From assembly GCA_035557095.1 (NCBI GenBank), contig DATMEB010000166.1, positions 1 to 64,000 of the forward strand: 64,000 nt of DNA. Reading direction: 5' to 3'. Made by a program: the position numbers and the translations under genes. Source of the DNA: JALZDI01 sp035557095. Its GTDB lineage: Bacteria > Actinomycetota > Actinomycetes > Propionibacteriales > Nocardioidaceae. Below, in pieces: positions 35,715 to 44,278 of this stretch. The notes beneath the pieces were generated by a model, which worked only from the letters and a program-made list of their open reading frames with translations, searched no databases and was not told where the DNA came from. Positions within the stretch are counted from its first letter, which is position 1, and each line of letters starts with the position of its first letter.

Positions 35715-36197
35715 TCAAGCCTTGAGTGCGCGGATCACGTCGTTCGAGTGCGTCAAAGGCACGCGGCTGCCCTCGAGCTCGATCGCCGTACCGTCGCGTT
35801 CGTCCACCAGCTCCAGCACGCGAACGTTCACTCGCTGGTGGACCTTCGCCTTGAGCCCGTCTCGTGGTACCTGGAAGACAAGGCTGGTCGGCTCCTGGTT
35901 CCGCGAGGCCGACGCGAACCCGTACACGGCGCCAGGCGAGACGGCGACCAGCATCTTGGTGGGCAGCCCGGAGGCCCCGTCGGTCGCTTCCGCACCGGCG
36001 AGGTAGCCCCCGACGGTGCCGATCGAGCTCCCCACTGACCCGAAGGCGCCTCCCACGGTGTCGCCGACCATGCCACCCACGAAGCCTCCGCCGGTGTGCC
36101 CACGAGGGTAGAACTCGCCGACGGCCACGACGTCGTCGTGGATGCCCTGGTCGGCCATCGCGGCTTGAACCACGTCGATCATCTTCTGCTCGGACAT
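35715..36197 (-). CDS. Hypothetical protein with glycine-rich membrane hairpin
   Basis: The 160-residue protein has a soluble N-terminal helix, then a glycine-rich repetitive stretch (GGGFVGGMVGDTVGGAFGSVG, residues ~35-55) that could insert in a membrane, and a beta-rich C-terminal half. I do not recognise a family with certainty; similar proteins are common unnamed actinobacterial products. It has good codon usage and a clear ATG. Confidence 0.7.
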   Translation of the reverse strand: MSEQKMIDVVQAAMADQGIHDDVVAVGEFYPRGHTGGGFVGGMVGDTVGGAFGSVGSSIGTVGGYLAGAEATDGASGLPTKMLVAVSPGAVYGFASASRNQEPTSLVFQVPRDGLKAKVHQRVNVRVLELVDERDGTAIELEGSRVPLTHSNDVIRALKA

Positions 36198-36371
36198 GCC
36201 ACCCCCTCAGACCCAAGGGCCGGCTCCATGTGCCCGAGACGCCAGCGATTCGACGCTACACCCCACGCAACCTTGACAACGCGGTGTAATGAGGGCGATG
36301 AGTTTCGGACCCGCCACGAGTCGAACAGCAGTACAAGCACGTCCAGGGAACCCACGAGAGGGTGGACTCAC

Positions 36372-36767
36372 ATGAAGATCACTGTATGGGTCGTGTCGGG
36401 GCTGGCCGCGCTGGCCTTCCTCCTCATCGGCCTCAGCAAGCTGCTCATGTCCACGGCCGACATGGAAGCGGGGGCCCAGGGCGTTCCCGTCATCCTGCTG
36501 AGAATCGCCGGGACGGCCGAGGTGCTCGGTGCCATCGGCCTCATCCTGCCGGCGGCGACCCGCGTCCTGCCGGTACTCACACCGATCGCCGCCAGCGGCC
36601 TCGTCCTCACGATGATCGGAGCCGTCACGACCAACATCATCATCGGGGAGTACGCGCTGGCCGTCATGCCGCTCGTTCTCGGTGCGGTCGCTGCGTTCAT
36701 CGCCTGGGCGCGGTTCGGACCCCAGACAGTCGAAGCACGGGTCTCGCGGGAGCCGTTGCCCGGCTGA
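36372..36767 (+). CDS. DoxX-like four-helix membrane protein
   Basis: The 131-residue protein has four transmembrane helices and the DoxX-like pattern: LAFLLIGLSKLLMS in helix 1, then LRIAGTAEVLGAIGLILPA, matching the family motif around a conserved glutamate in helix 2. DoxX relatives are small membrane proteins linked with quinone or oxidative-stress functions; no activity is assigned here. The ATG at 36372 is the first with the conserved helix; the longer in-frame start is unconserved. Confidence 0.85.
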   Translation: MKITVWVVSGLAALAFLLIGLSKLLMSTADMEAGAQGVPVILLRIAGTAEVLGAIGLILPAATRVLPVLTPIAASGLVLTMIGAVTTNIIIGEYALAVMPLVLGAVAAFIAWARFGPQTVEARVSREPLPG

Positions 36768-36793
36768 GCACGACCCAGCGGTTCGACCCCGTA

Positions 36794-36822
36794 TTGCCGA
36801 CAACCGGTACCGGTGCGATATT
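36794..36822 (+). promoter_or_regulatory. Promoter with a perfect palindrome in its spacer
   Basis: TTGCCG at 36794-36799 and GATATT at 36817-36822 are 17 bases apart. The spacer holds ACCGGTACCGGT (36803-36814), a perfect 12-base palindrome, in the right place for a repressor or a spacer-bending activator. It lies about 50 bases upstream of the hydrolase start. Confidence 0.6.
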
Positions 36823-36873
36823 GGTCCATTCCAGCCGGTGTCGGACCCTTGCCGGCAGTACGGGGAGTTGTCG

Positions 36874-38478
36874 ATGGCCATCCGTCACCCACTGCGACTG
36901 GTCGCGCTGGTCGTGACGTGTGGCCTGCTGACGTCCGGAACGGCTTCGGCCTCGCTGAGGACGCACGTGCCGCAGCCGCAGGAGTCGCAGCCGCGGCAGG
37001 TGCGGGGAGCCGCTCCCGAGGGCCAAGTCGTTCTCGACCTGTCCGCGTGCCGCGGCAAGGACGTGCAGGACGCCACCTTCTCCTCACCGCACGGGCACGC
37101 CACCCTGCGGCTGCAACCGGATGGCGCCGCCGTCGGACGCGTATCCGTCAACGGGCATGCCGTGCCGCGAGCGACCGCACTTCTCGCACGCGGTCGGCAT
37201 GGTTCCGTGGACGTCAGCCCGCTCGTCGAGGCAGGGCAGAATGCAGTCGAGGCACGACTCGCCCGGGGCGCTGCCTACGTGAGCGTCGACTTCCCCGCGC
37301 TCGTCGACGTCGACCCCGAAGAGGCAGGCATCGACCCGGAGATCCTCGGCGGCATCGATGCGGCTGTGCAGAGCCGGCTCGGCCTGGAGACGACCGACCG
37401 CTACACCGGCGCGGTCGCGCTCGTCGCCCACAGAGGTCGCGTGGTGTACGAGCGTGCGTTCGGCGATGCGCAGACCCACCAGGGCACCGAGCCCCTCGCC
37501 CGGCCCCGCCCCACCACCCCCGACACCATCTTCGACATGGCCTCGGTCACCAAGGTCGAGGCGACCACGGCGGCCGTCATGAAGCTCGTCGACGACGGCA
37601 GGCTGGACCTCGACGCCAGGCTCCGGCGGTACCTCCCTCGGTTCTCCGACGAGAAGGGCGACATCCTCGTCCGGCAGCTGCTCACCCACCGGTCCGGGCT
37701 GTGGGAGTGGCAGCCGACCTACATGCACGGACGCAACAAGGCCCAGGTGCTGGACTTCCTCGCCGACCTCGCCCTGCGGTACCCGACCGGGGAGCGCCGG
37801 CAGTACTCCGACATCGGGTTCATGCTGCTCGGTGCCATCGTCGAGAAGGTGACCGGGCAGGCGCTCGACGACTACGTCCGCGAACACATCCACCGCCCGC
37901 TGGGCATGACCGACACCACGTTCCTGCCCGATCCCTCCCTGCGTGACCGGATCGCTGCCACGTCCTTGGGCAACTCCTACGAGTACACGATGATCGACAC
38001 CGCGAGCCCCTACCCGATCGTCGGCGACCTCGACCCTGACGACTTCCCCGACTGGCGGCACCACACTCTCGTGGGCCAGGTCAACGACGGCAACGCCTGG
38101 TACGGCTGGGAAGGCGTGGCGGGACACGCAGGTCTCTTCTCCACCGCCCGCGACCTCGCCGTGTACGCCCAGACCCTGGTCAACGGAGGCGGCTACGCCG
38201 ACACCGAGCTCGCATCGTCCGAGGTCGTCGACGAGTTCCTCACCGAGCAGTACGACAACGGCCAGGCACTCGGGTTCTGGACCGACCGGCTCTCCCCGGT
38301 AGGGCAGGCCGGCGGGTTCGGCCACAGCGGCTTCACCGGCACCGAGTTCCTCTTCGACCCCGCACGCGAGCTGGTGGTCGTCCTCCTCACCAACCGCCTG
38401 CATCCCGACCGCGGACCGGGCAGCATCACAGCCGTGTGGGAGGCAGTGGTACGCCACGCCGTGCAGGCCACCGGCTAG
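36874..38478 (+). CDS. Secreted serine hydrolase, beta-lactamase / penicillin-binding family
   Basis: The 534-residue precursor has a signal peptide (residues 1-31, LVALVVTCGLLTSGTASAS), an extra N-terminal beta-rich domain of about 120 residues, and then a class C beta-lactamase fold. Catalytic motifs are SVTK (SxxK, near residue 228), YSD in place of YxN near residue 310, and HSG in FGHSGFTGTEF near the C-terminus. Such enzymes are esterases, D-aminopeptidases or carboxypeptidases more often than true beta-lactamases. The YSD variant argues against antibiotic hydrolysis. Its stop shares CTAG with the converging gene. Confidence 0.88.
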   Translation: MAIRHPLRLVALVVTCGLLTSGTASASLRTHVPQPQESQPRQVRGAAPEGQVVLDLSACRGKDVQDATFSSPHGHATLRLQPDGAAVGRVSVNGHAVPRATALLARGRHGSVDVSPLVEAGQNAVEARLARGAAYVSVDFPALVDVDPEEAGIDPEILGGIDAAVQSRLGLETTDRYTGAVALVAHRGRVVYERAFGDAQTHQGTEPLARPRPTTPDTIFDMASVTKVEATTAAVMKLVDDGRLDLDARLRRYLPRFSDEKGDILVRQLLTHRSGLWEWQPTYMHGRNKAQVLDFLADLALRYPTGERRQYSDIGFMLLGAIVEKVTGQALDDYVREHIHRPLGMTDTTFLPDPSLRDRIAATSLGNSYEYTMIDTASPYPIVGDLDPDDFPDWRHHTLVGQVNDGNAWYGWEGVAGHAGLFSTARDLAVYAQTLVNGGGYADTELASSEVVDEFLTEQYDNGQALGFWTDRLSPVGQAGGFGHSGFTGTEFLFDPARELVVVLLTNRLHPDRGPGSITAVWEAVVRHAVQATG

Positions 38479-39170
38479 CTTCGCGTGTCGCCGGGCTCGT
38501 CGTCACGCGGGCTCCCCATGACGTACCGCGTGATCAGGCTGTTGCGGCGCGGGTGCGGCGGGCGGTCGCGGTGGGGGATGACCCGTGACTCGGCGCTGTC
38601 CCAGAAGCTGTCGGCCAGCGACCAGGCGCGGTGAACGAGCCTCCCGAGCGGGCCCGTGTGCGGCGTGTAGGGGTGTGGTCGGGTGGGCCCGTGCTCCTCG
38701 GCGTGGTGCAGTCGTTCGGCCAGGGCGGCCAGCTCCTCAGCGGCCATGACGGAGCCGAGACCGTCCACGAGGTCCTGCTCGCGCGACTCGAGCTCGCCGA
38801 GCAGGCTGCCCACCTCGGCCCACAGGTCATGTCCGTGCAGGCGGCGGGCGTGCACGTCGCCGTACACCCACGCCTTGACGGCGTGCAGCGCCTGCTCGAG
38901 CTTGCGTGCCTGGGACACGTAGCTCGCGACCAGGGCGTGGCCCGCCGACAGGCGGTGCCGCGCGGCCGGCAGCACGATGTCGTGGAATGCGCCGAGGTGC
39001 CGGCTGGTGGACGCCATGAACGAGTCGGCGAGGTCGCGCAGGCGGCGCGGGTCGCCATGGGACGAGTGGTCGCGGTGGACGTCGGCGAGCAGTCGTTCGA
39101 GCTGCGTGTGCGCATCGAGCACAGCGCCGCGCAATGCCTGTTGGGCATCCCCGCCCGTGGGGTCGGCCAC
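38475..39170 (-). CDS. Histidine-rich helical protein, possibly hemerythrin-like
   Basis: The 231-residue protein is mostly helical. Repeated histidines lie in DAHTQLERLLADVHRDH, RHLGAFHDIVLPAARHRL and ERLHHAEEHGP. The first part resembles the HHE (hemerythrin-like) pattern, which would hold a di-iron site, but I am not certain. The start is ambiguous: GTG 39170 begins the conserved-looking part, and an ATG at 39260 would add 30 low-complexity residues. Its stop codon overlaps that of the hydrolase. Confidence 0.6.
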   Translation of the reverse strand: MADPTGGDAQQALRGAVLDAHTQLERLLADVHRDHSSHGDPRRLRDLADSFMASTSRHLGAFHDIVLPAARHRLSAGHALVASYVSQARKLEQALHAVKAWVYGDVHARRLHGHDLWAEVGSLLGELESREQDLVDGLGSVMAAEELAALAERLHHAEEHGPTRPHPYTPHTGPLGRLVHRAWSLADSFWDSAESRVIPHRDRPPHPRRNSLITRYVMGSPRDDEPGDTRS

Positions 39171-39319
39171 GAGTCCAGCGTCCCGCGCAGGACTCGGGGG
39201 CACAAGCCCGAAGCCGGGCGCTCCCGACCGGGCTTCATGGCAAAGTCTCACCGAGCGCACAGCCCGCGCTCAGACTTGCTGCCTATCTTCGGGTGAGCAG
39301 GCGTGAGCAGGGGGAACCG

Positions 39320-40219
39320 ATGAAGCACGACCAGGAGTACTACGCGGTGCCGACGTACCAGGGTCGCCCGTTGCCTCGGCCCGAGGACGAGGTCGTCGAC
39401 CAGGGTCTGGGCTTCGACGTCACGACCCTGCTGAGCCGGCGGCAGACGCTGCGCGTCCTCGGCCTCGGAGCGGCTGCGCTCGGGTTGGCGGCATGTGAGG
39501 GCGGGCCGACCTCGTCCGGGGCAGGTGCTCCGTCATCGACGTCGCCCTCCGCGCGGTCCGGGGCCATCCCCGAGGAGACCGGCGGTCCCTTTCCGGCCGA
39601 CGGCTCCAACGGCCCGGACGTGCTCGAGCAGAGTGGGATCGTCCGCAGCGACATCCGGTCGAGCTTCGGGGACGGTGTCGGGACCGCGGGCGGGGTGCCC
39701 ATGACGCTGGAGCTCGTCGTCTCCGACTCGGCCAACGGCGGCGCGCCGTTCGCCGGTGCAGCGGTCTACGTCTGGCACTGCGACCGCGAGGGGAGGTACT
39801 CGCTGTACTCGCCGGGCGCCGAGGACCGCAACTATCTGCGGGGCGTCCAGATCGCCGACGCCGACGGGCGCGTGCGGTTCGGCAGCGTTTTTCCGGCGTG
39901 CTATCCCGGACGATGGCCGCACGTTCACTTCGAGGTGTACGCCGACCGCAGCAGCATCGCGGACACCTCGAACGTCATCGCGACGTCCCAGCTCGCGCTG
40001 CCGGCAGACGTCTGCCAACGTGTCTACGCCCAGGCGGGTTACGAGGCCTCGGTGACGGCCCTGTCCGAGGTCAGCCTCGACAGCGACCTCGTCTTCGCCG
40101 ACGACGGTGCGGCACGCCAGCTCGCCACCGTGAAGGGTGACGTCGCCCGCGGCTACGTCGCCTCTCTGGCCGTACCCGTCGACACCGGCACCAGTCCGGT
40201 CGCGGGTGCGTCGAGGTGA
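39320..40219 (+). CDS. Intradiol dioxygenase-like protein, Tat-exported lipoprotein
   Basis: The 299-residue protein carries a twin-arginine motif (LSRRQTLRVLG, around residue 36) followed by a lipobox LAACEG. It is therefore probably exported folded and lipid-anchored. The rest matches the intradiol ring-cleavage dioxygenase superfamily: VYVWHCDREGRYSLYS, YLRGVQIADADGRVRFGSVF and PHVHFEVY, where the tyrosines and histidines could hold iron. Extracytoplasmic members are not proven catechol dioxygenases. AGGGGGAA precedes the ATG. Confidence 0.85.
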   Translation: MKHDQEYYAVPTYQGRPLPRPEDEVVDQGLGFDVTTLLSRRQTLRVLGLGAAALGLAACEGGPTSSGAGAPSSTSPSARSGAIPEETGGPFPADGSNGPDVLEQSGIVRSDIRSSFGDGVGTAGGVPMTLELVVSDSANGGAPFAGAAVYVWHCDREGRYSLYSPGAEDRNYLRGVQIADADGRVRFGSVFPACYPGRWPHVHFEVYADRSSIADTSNVIATSQLALPADVCQRVYAQAGYEASVTALSEVSLDSDLVFADDGAARQLATVKGDVARGYVASLAVPVDTGTSPVAGASR

Positions 40220-40240
40220 CCCCACGACATACTGACCGGC

Positions 40241-40906
40241 ATGGAGCAGCTCACCACCCAGCAGATTCTCGACGCCGGCCTGGACGACTGGCGCAAGCTC
40301 GCCACGGCGCTGCATGCCCGCTTCCTCACCGGTGACTTCGCCACCGGCTTCAGGTTCGTCAGCGCGGTCACCGAGACGGCAGAGGGCGCCAACCATCATC
40401 CCGACGTCACGCTCACGTACCCCTGCGTGGACGTGAAGCTGGTCAGCCACGACGTCTCAGGGGTGACCCGGCGCGACGTCGACCTCGCACGGCGGATCAG
40501 CGAGATCGCCCGCGAGCAGGGGATCGCCACGCAGCCGAGCGTTCTCACCGAGATCGAGCTCGCCCTGGACACCGCCGACCTCGCGGCCGCCGGGCCTGTC
40601 TGGGCCGCCCTGCTCACCGGAAGTCCCGACTCGGTCGACGGCGACGACGTCATCGACCCCAGTGGTCGGCTCCCGCTGCTGTGGTTCCAGCACACCGACC
40701 CGCACGAGACGCCACGCCAGCGCTTCCACGTCGACCTGTGGGTGCCGCACGACGTCGCCGAGGAGCGGATCGCGGCCGCCGTCGCCGCCGGTGGACGCGT
40801 GGTCGACGACAGCGAGGCCCCGTCCTTCGTCGTACTGGCCGACCCCGAGGGCAACAAGGCCTGCGTGTGCACCTGCCTCGAGCGTGGAGACGGCCCAGAC
40901 TCCTGA
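40241..40906 (+). CDS. 4a-hydroxytetrahydrobiopterin dehydratase (PCD) domain fused to a VOC domain
   Basis: The 221-residue protein has an N-terminal pterin-4a-carbinolamine dehydratase domain (residues 1-95) with the active-site EGANHHPDVTLTY motif and VKLVSHDVSGVTRRDVDLA. A C-terminal glyoxalase-like domain (about 105-215) follows, ending SFVVLADPEGNKACVCTC. PCD recycles oxidised pterin cofactor in aromatic amino acid hydroxylation, though many bacteria with it lack such a hydroxylase. The fused arrangement is one of several VOC domains in this window. Confidence 0.9.
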   Translation: MEQLTTQQILDAGLDDWRKLATALHARFLTGDFATGFRFVSAVTETAEGANHHPDVTLTYPCVDVKLVSHDVSGVTRRDVDLARRISEIAREQGIATQPSVLTEIELALDTADLAAAGPVWAALLTGSPDSVDGDDVIDPSGRLPLLWFQHTDPHETPRQRFHVDLWVPHDVAEERIAAAVAAGGRVVDDSEAPSFVVLADPEGNKACVCTCLERGDGPDS

Positions 40907-40949
40907 CCACGCCGTGGGTCGTCCCTGAGCCGGCGCGCGGTGGCGTGCC

Positions 40950-41321
40950 TCAGGACGGGATGACGATCTGCTGCAGCGCCCAGTGGTTGCCGTCCGGGTC
41001 GTCGAACATGACGAACCGGCCCCACGGCTGATCGTCGACGTCGCTGCACTCGACACCGCGACCCCGCAGGAGTGCACAGGCCTCGTCGGCGTCCGCGACC
41101 ACGACCTGGATGAACTGCGCCGAGCCCTCGGGCATCATGCCGAGACCGGTGCCGAAGCAGATCGAGCACGCCGACCCCGGTGGGGTGACCTGCACGAAGC
41201 GCAGCTCGGGGTTGACGGTGTGGTCGTGGTCGATGCTCCAGCCGAGGTCCTTGCCGTAGAACTCGACCGACCGGTCGACGTCCCGCACAGCCACCGGGAT
41301 CAGCTCGATCTTGAAGTCCAT
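40950..41321 (-). CDS. VOC-family protein
   Basis: The 123-residue protein begins IELIPVAVRDVDRSVEFYGKDLGW and ends FDDPDGNHWALQQI, the two ends of a paired glyoxalase fold. The ATG at 41321 is supported by AGGAGAG a few bases upstream; a longer in-frame reading to 41411 has no ribosome-binding site. No substrate can be given. Confidence 0.9.
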   Translation of the reverse strand: MDFKIELIPVAVRDVDRSVEFYGKDLGWSIDHDHTVNPELRFVQVTPPGSACSICFGTGLGMMPEGSAQFIQVVVADADEACALLRGRGVECSDVDDQPWGRFVMFDDPDGNHWALQQIVIPS

Positions 41322-41432
41322 GTGTTCTCTCCTGTATGTCGGTCCCGCGGCTGCGGGAGGGGAGCGGGCTTGCCTGCAGGCTATGGACGGTTGCGGGCAG
41401 TTCCTGTCCACATTCGTGGTCGGGTCGGAGGT

Positions 41433-42320
41433 TCACCTGCTGCGGAACGCGCCGGCGAGCAGCTGCGGCTCCACGCCCGGCGTCGCCTGTCCGGTCGCGT
41501 AGCGGTAGATCAGCGCCCGGGCGTACCCCCCGACCGCGCTGAAGACGGTGGCCAGGACGATTCCCGCGAACACTCCGAGCACGAGCAGCCCGACACCGGT
41601 CGCGTCGGCGGCGGTGCCTCCCTGGACGAGCAGCCACACCCCGAGCCCGATGACCGCGATGGTGGGAAGCCACAGCACGAGCGCGATCCAGCCGAACCGC
41701 ACGGTCGTGCGCAGGCTCGTTCCCCAGGTCTCCTTCAACAGCGTCGCCGACCTCTTGACCGCGGTCACCGGCCCCACGTCCTCGGCCACCAGGACCGGCA
41801 CCACCAGGAACGACACCACGCCCCACGCCAGCCCTCCCAGCGCGGTGAGGATTGCTCCGACCGAGCCGAGCCGGTCCTGGATCACCCGTAGCAGCAGGCC
41901 GACCGTGGTGGTGAGCGCCGACCACTTCAGGATGCGGCCCCTGCGCCCCCATGCCTGGCGCAGCACGAGCGAACGGGTCGGGTCGCGGCCCTCGGCACGT
42001 TCGTTGGCCCCGATCACGATCGCGGTCTGGAAGAAGATCGAGACGCACGTCGCCGCGAAGAGGGCGAGCGCGAGCGCGATCCAGTACCCGACCTGGCTGA
42101 CGGTGGCGTCGCCGGCCAGTGCCCCGAGGACGAGGCCGGGCACCGCCAGGACGACCGCGGCCAGGACCGCGAACACAACACCCAGGACCGGCAGCCACAG
42201 CAGCTCACGATCCTGACGCAGCAGTGCCCAGCTCGCCTGCATCAGCTGTTTTCCGGTGGCCCGTCTACGGACACGCCGCGCCGGCCCGTGCGCGCCTGCA
42301 GCGGCATCGTCGTACGTCAT
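41433..42320 (-). CDS. DUF6159-type multi-pass membrane protein
   Basis: The 295-residue protein has a short basic cytosolic N-terminus, the motif TGKQLMQASWALLRQDRELLWLP leading into the first helix, and about six transmembrane segments, with ILKWSALTTTVGLLLRVIQDR between helices. This agrees with DUF6159, a family of unknown function. The ATG at 42320 is preferred because a G-rich ribosome-binding stretch lies just upstream. Confidence 0.82.
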   Translation of the reverse strand: MTYDDAAAGAHGPARRVRRRATGKQLMQASWALLRQDRELLWLPVLGVVFAVLAAVVLAVPGLVLGALAGDATVSQVGYWIALALALFAATCVSIFFQTAIVIGANERAEGRDPTRSLVLRQAWGRRGRILKWSALTTTVGLLLRVIQDRLGSVGAILTALGGLAWGVVSFLVVPVLVAEDVGPVTAVKRSATLLKETWGTSLRTTVRFGWIALVLWLPTIAVIGLGVWLLVQGGTAADATGVGLLVLGVFAGIVLATVFSAVGGYARALIYRYATGQATPGVEPQLLAGAFRSR

Positions 42321-42450
42321 CGACCCACCCCCTGTGACAGGTCCCGCCTTCGATGCTGGCACAGCCGTACCCCCGCGTCAGCGCATCGCCATGTCCGGAC
42401 GCGGATCGGTACCGCTACCCTTACGACCCGTCCGAAAGGAGTGGGACGTC

Positions 42451-42675
42451 GTGAAGGTACTGCAAGGGTTGGGGTCGCTGGGCCTGGCCGCTGTCGCAGT
42501 GTGGGTGCTCATGCATGTCCCCGACCCGGTGGACGTGGTCACCGCAGGGGCCGGGTTCGGCCTGCTGGTCGTGGCGTGGGTGGTCCGGCCGAAGAAGACT
42601 CGCCGTACCGGTTCGCACGCGGGCGGCTCCTCCGAGGCGGCCGAGGAAGAGCGGCGTAGCGTCTTCGACGGGTAG
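42451..42675 (+). CDS. Small two-helix membrane protein
   Basis: The 74-residue protein has two transmembrane helices (LGSLGLAAVAVWVLMHV and VVTAGAGFGLLVVAWVV) and a basic then acidic tail. No family is recognised. GAAAGGAG stands 7 bases before the GTG at 42451, which is strong evidence for translation. It is divergent from the DUF6159 gene. Confidence 0.7.
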   Translation: MKVLQGLGSLGLAAVAVWVLMHVPDPVDVVTAGAGFGLLVVAWVVRPKKTRRTGSHAGGSSEAAEEERRSVFDG

Positions 42676-42786
42676 GCACGCGCAGCCTCCAGGTCCGAAG
42701 GGCACGCCGGACGTGTCCAGCCGCCGGGCGCGGCCCCGAAATCACCCTGCGCGGGTGAGCCGGGGAGCGGGTCGAGGAAGGACATT

Positions 42787-42810
42787 GGTGGACAGAGGAC
42801 GGTGTCCACC
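42787..42810 (+). promoter_or_regulatory. Perfect inverted repeat directly before the gad ribosome-binding site
   Basis: GGTGGACA (42787-42794) and TGTCCACC (42803-42810) pair perfectly around an 8-base loop. The Shine-Dalgarno GAAGGAG follows at once (from 42811). It can act as an operator or as an RNA hairpin that changes access to the ribosome-binding site; the sequence alone does not decide. Confidence 0.6.
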
Positions 42811-42823
42811 GAAGGAGCAGCAC

Positions 42824-44197
42824 ATGACCATTCCCGACATCGAACGTGCCGCGGCTTTGTTCGGCAACCGCTTCGTCACACAGGAAGTGCCCACCGACGC
42901 CATCCCGGACGAGGGCATGACCGCCGTCGACGCGATGCGGTTGGTCGCCGAGGACCTCGCGCTCGAGGGCGACCCGGCGCGCAACCTGGCCACGTTCGTG
43001 ACCACGTGGATGGAGCCGGAGGCGCAACGGATCATCGCCAACAACCTGCACCGCAACTTCATCGACCACGCCGAGTACCCACGTACCGCCGAGATCGAGC
43101 AGCGCTGCATCCGTATGCTCGCCGACCTCTTCAACGCGCCGGGCGAGACGACCGGTGCGCGCACGCAGGGCTCGTCCGAGGCGATCATGCTCGGCGCCCT
43201 CTCGCTGAAGTGGAAGTGGCGCAAGCGCCGCGAGGCGGCGGGGGAGCCGTCGGCGCACCCGAACCTGGTGTTCGGCGGTGACGTGCACGTCGTGTGGGAG
43301 AAGTTCTGCCGCTACTTCGACGTCGAGCCGCGGATCGTGCCGCTGCAGAAGGGGAAGTACACGATCGGCCCGGACGACGTCGCCCCGCACATCGACGAGA
43401 ACACCATCGGTGTGGCCGCGGTCCTCGGTACGACCTTCACGGGGCACAAGGACGACATCGTCGGCATCAACGACCTGCTGGTACGGACGAAGAAGGAGCG
43501 CGGACTCGACGTGCCACTGCACGTCGACGCCGCGAGCGGCGGCTTCGTCTGGCCGTTCCTCTACCCGGACTCCAAGTGGGACTTCCGCCTCGAGCAGGTG
43601 CGCTCGATCAACGTCTCCGGGCACAAGTTCGGGCTGGTGTACCCCGGCGTGGGGTGGCTGATCTTCCGCGAGCGGTCCGATCTCGCCGACGACCTGGTGT
43701 TCACGGAGAACTACCTCGGCAAGACCGACGCGACGTTTACGCTGAACTTCTCCACCGGCTCGTCGATGGTGCTGGCGCAGTACTACAACCTCGTGCGGTT
43801 CGGTCGCGCCGGCTACACCTACATCATGCGGGGCATGCAGAAGAACGCGCAGCTGCTGGCGGAGAAGCTGGAGGCCATGGGCAGGTTCGAGCTCATCGGC
43901 GCGGACGAGGAGACGCTTCCGCTGGCCGCGTTCCGGCTCGCCGGTGACGAGGTGTACGACGAGTTCGACATCGCCTGGCAGCTGTCCGCGGAACGCGGCT
44001 GGATGGTGCCGGCGTACACGCTCCCGCCGGACGCGGAGGACATCACGATCATGCGCGCCCTCGTCAAGGAGACGCTGAGCCGCGAGCACGTCGACACGCT
44101 GGCCACGGACATCGAGACGGCGTGCGCGACGCTGGCGCGAAAAGGCGGAGCCGATGAGTCCGAACGCAGGCAGATCGTGATCAGTCCGGGCCACTGA
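42824..44197 (+). CDS. gad: Glutamate decarboxylase
   Basis: The 457-residue PLP enzyme converts glutamate to GABA and CO2, consuming a proton. The family hallmarks are all present: NFIDHAEYPRTAEIEQRC, TGARTQGSSEAIMLGAL, HVDAASGGFVWPF, and the PLP lysine in NVSGHKFGLVYPGVGW (about residue 271). Its length is close to the 466 residues of E. coli GadB. No antiporter gene (GadC) is adjacent, so acid resistance by exchange is not shown. GAAGGAG precedes the ATG. Confidence 0.95.
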   Translation: MTIPDIERAAALFGNRFVTQEVPTDAIPDEGMTAVDAMRLVAEDLALEGDPARNLATFVTTWMEPEAQRIIANNLHRNFIDHAEYPRTAEIEQRCIRMLADLFNAPGETTGARTQGSSEAIMLGALSLKWKWRKRREAAGEPSAHPNLVFGGDVHVVWEKFCRYFDVEPRIVPLQKGKYTIGPDDVAPHIDENTIGVAAVLGTTFTGHKDDIVGINDLLVRTKKERGLDVPLHVDAASGGFVWPFLYPDSKWDFRLEQVRSINVSGHKFGLVYPGVGWLIFRERSDLADDLVFTENYLGKTDATFTLNFSTGSSMVLAQYYNLVRFGRAGYTYIMRGMQKNAQLLAEKLEAMGRFELIGADEETLPLAAFRLAGDEVYDEFDIAWQLSAERGWMVPAYTLPPDAEDITIMRALVKETLSREHVDTLATDIETACATLARKGGADESERRQIVISPGH

Positions 44198-44278
44198 GGC
44201 CAGAAGGACGCCGCGTCACGACAGATGGCCGGGCCGCATTGTGTCAGGTGGCGTACATAGCGGGTACTCTGGTGACCC

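Noticed and set aside
36273..36290. TTGACA and TGTAAT before the DoxX-like gene as a promoter
   Set aside because: The two hexamers are only 6 bases apart, too close for one sigma-70-type promoter. One of them may belong to another arrangement, but I could not fit it.
36874..38478. Annotation as an antibiotic beta-lactamase
   Set aside because: The fold and SxxK are right, but YxN is YSD and the protein has an extra N-terminal domain, so an esterase or peptidase role is more likely.
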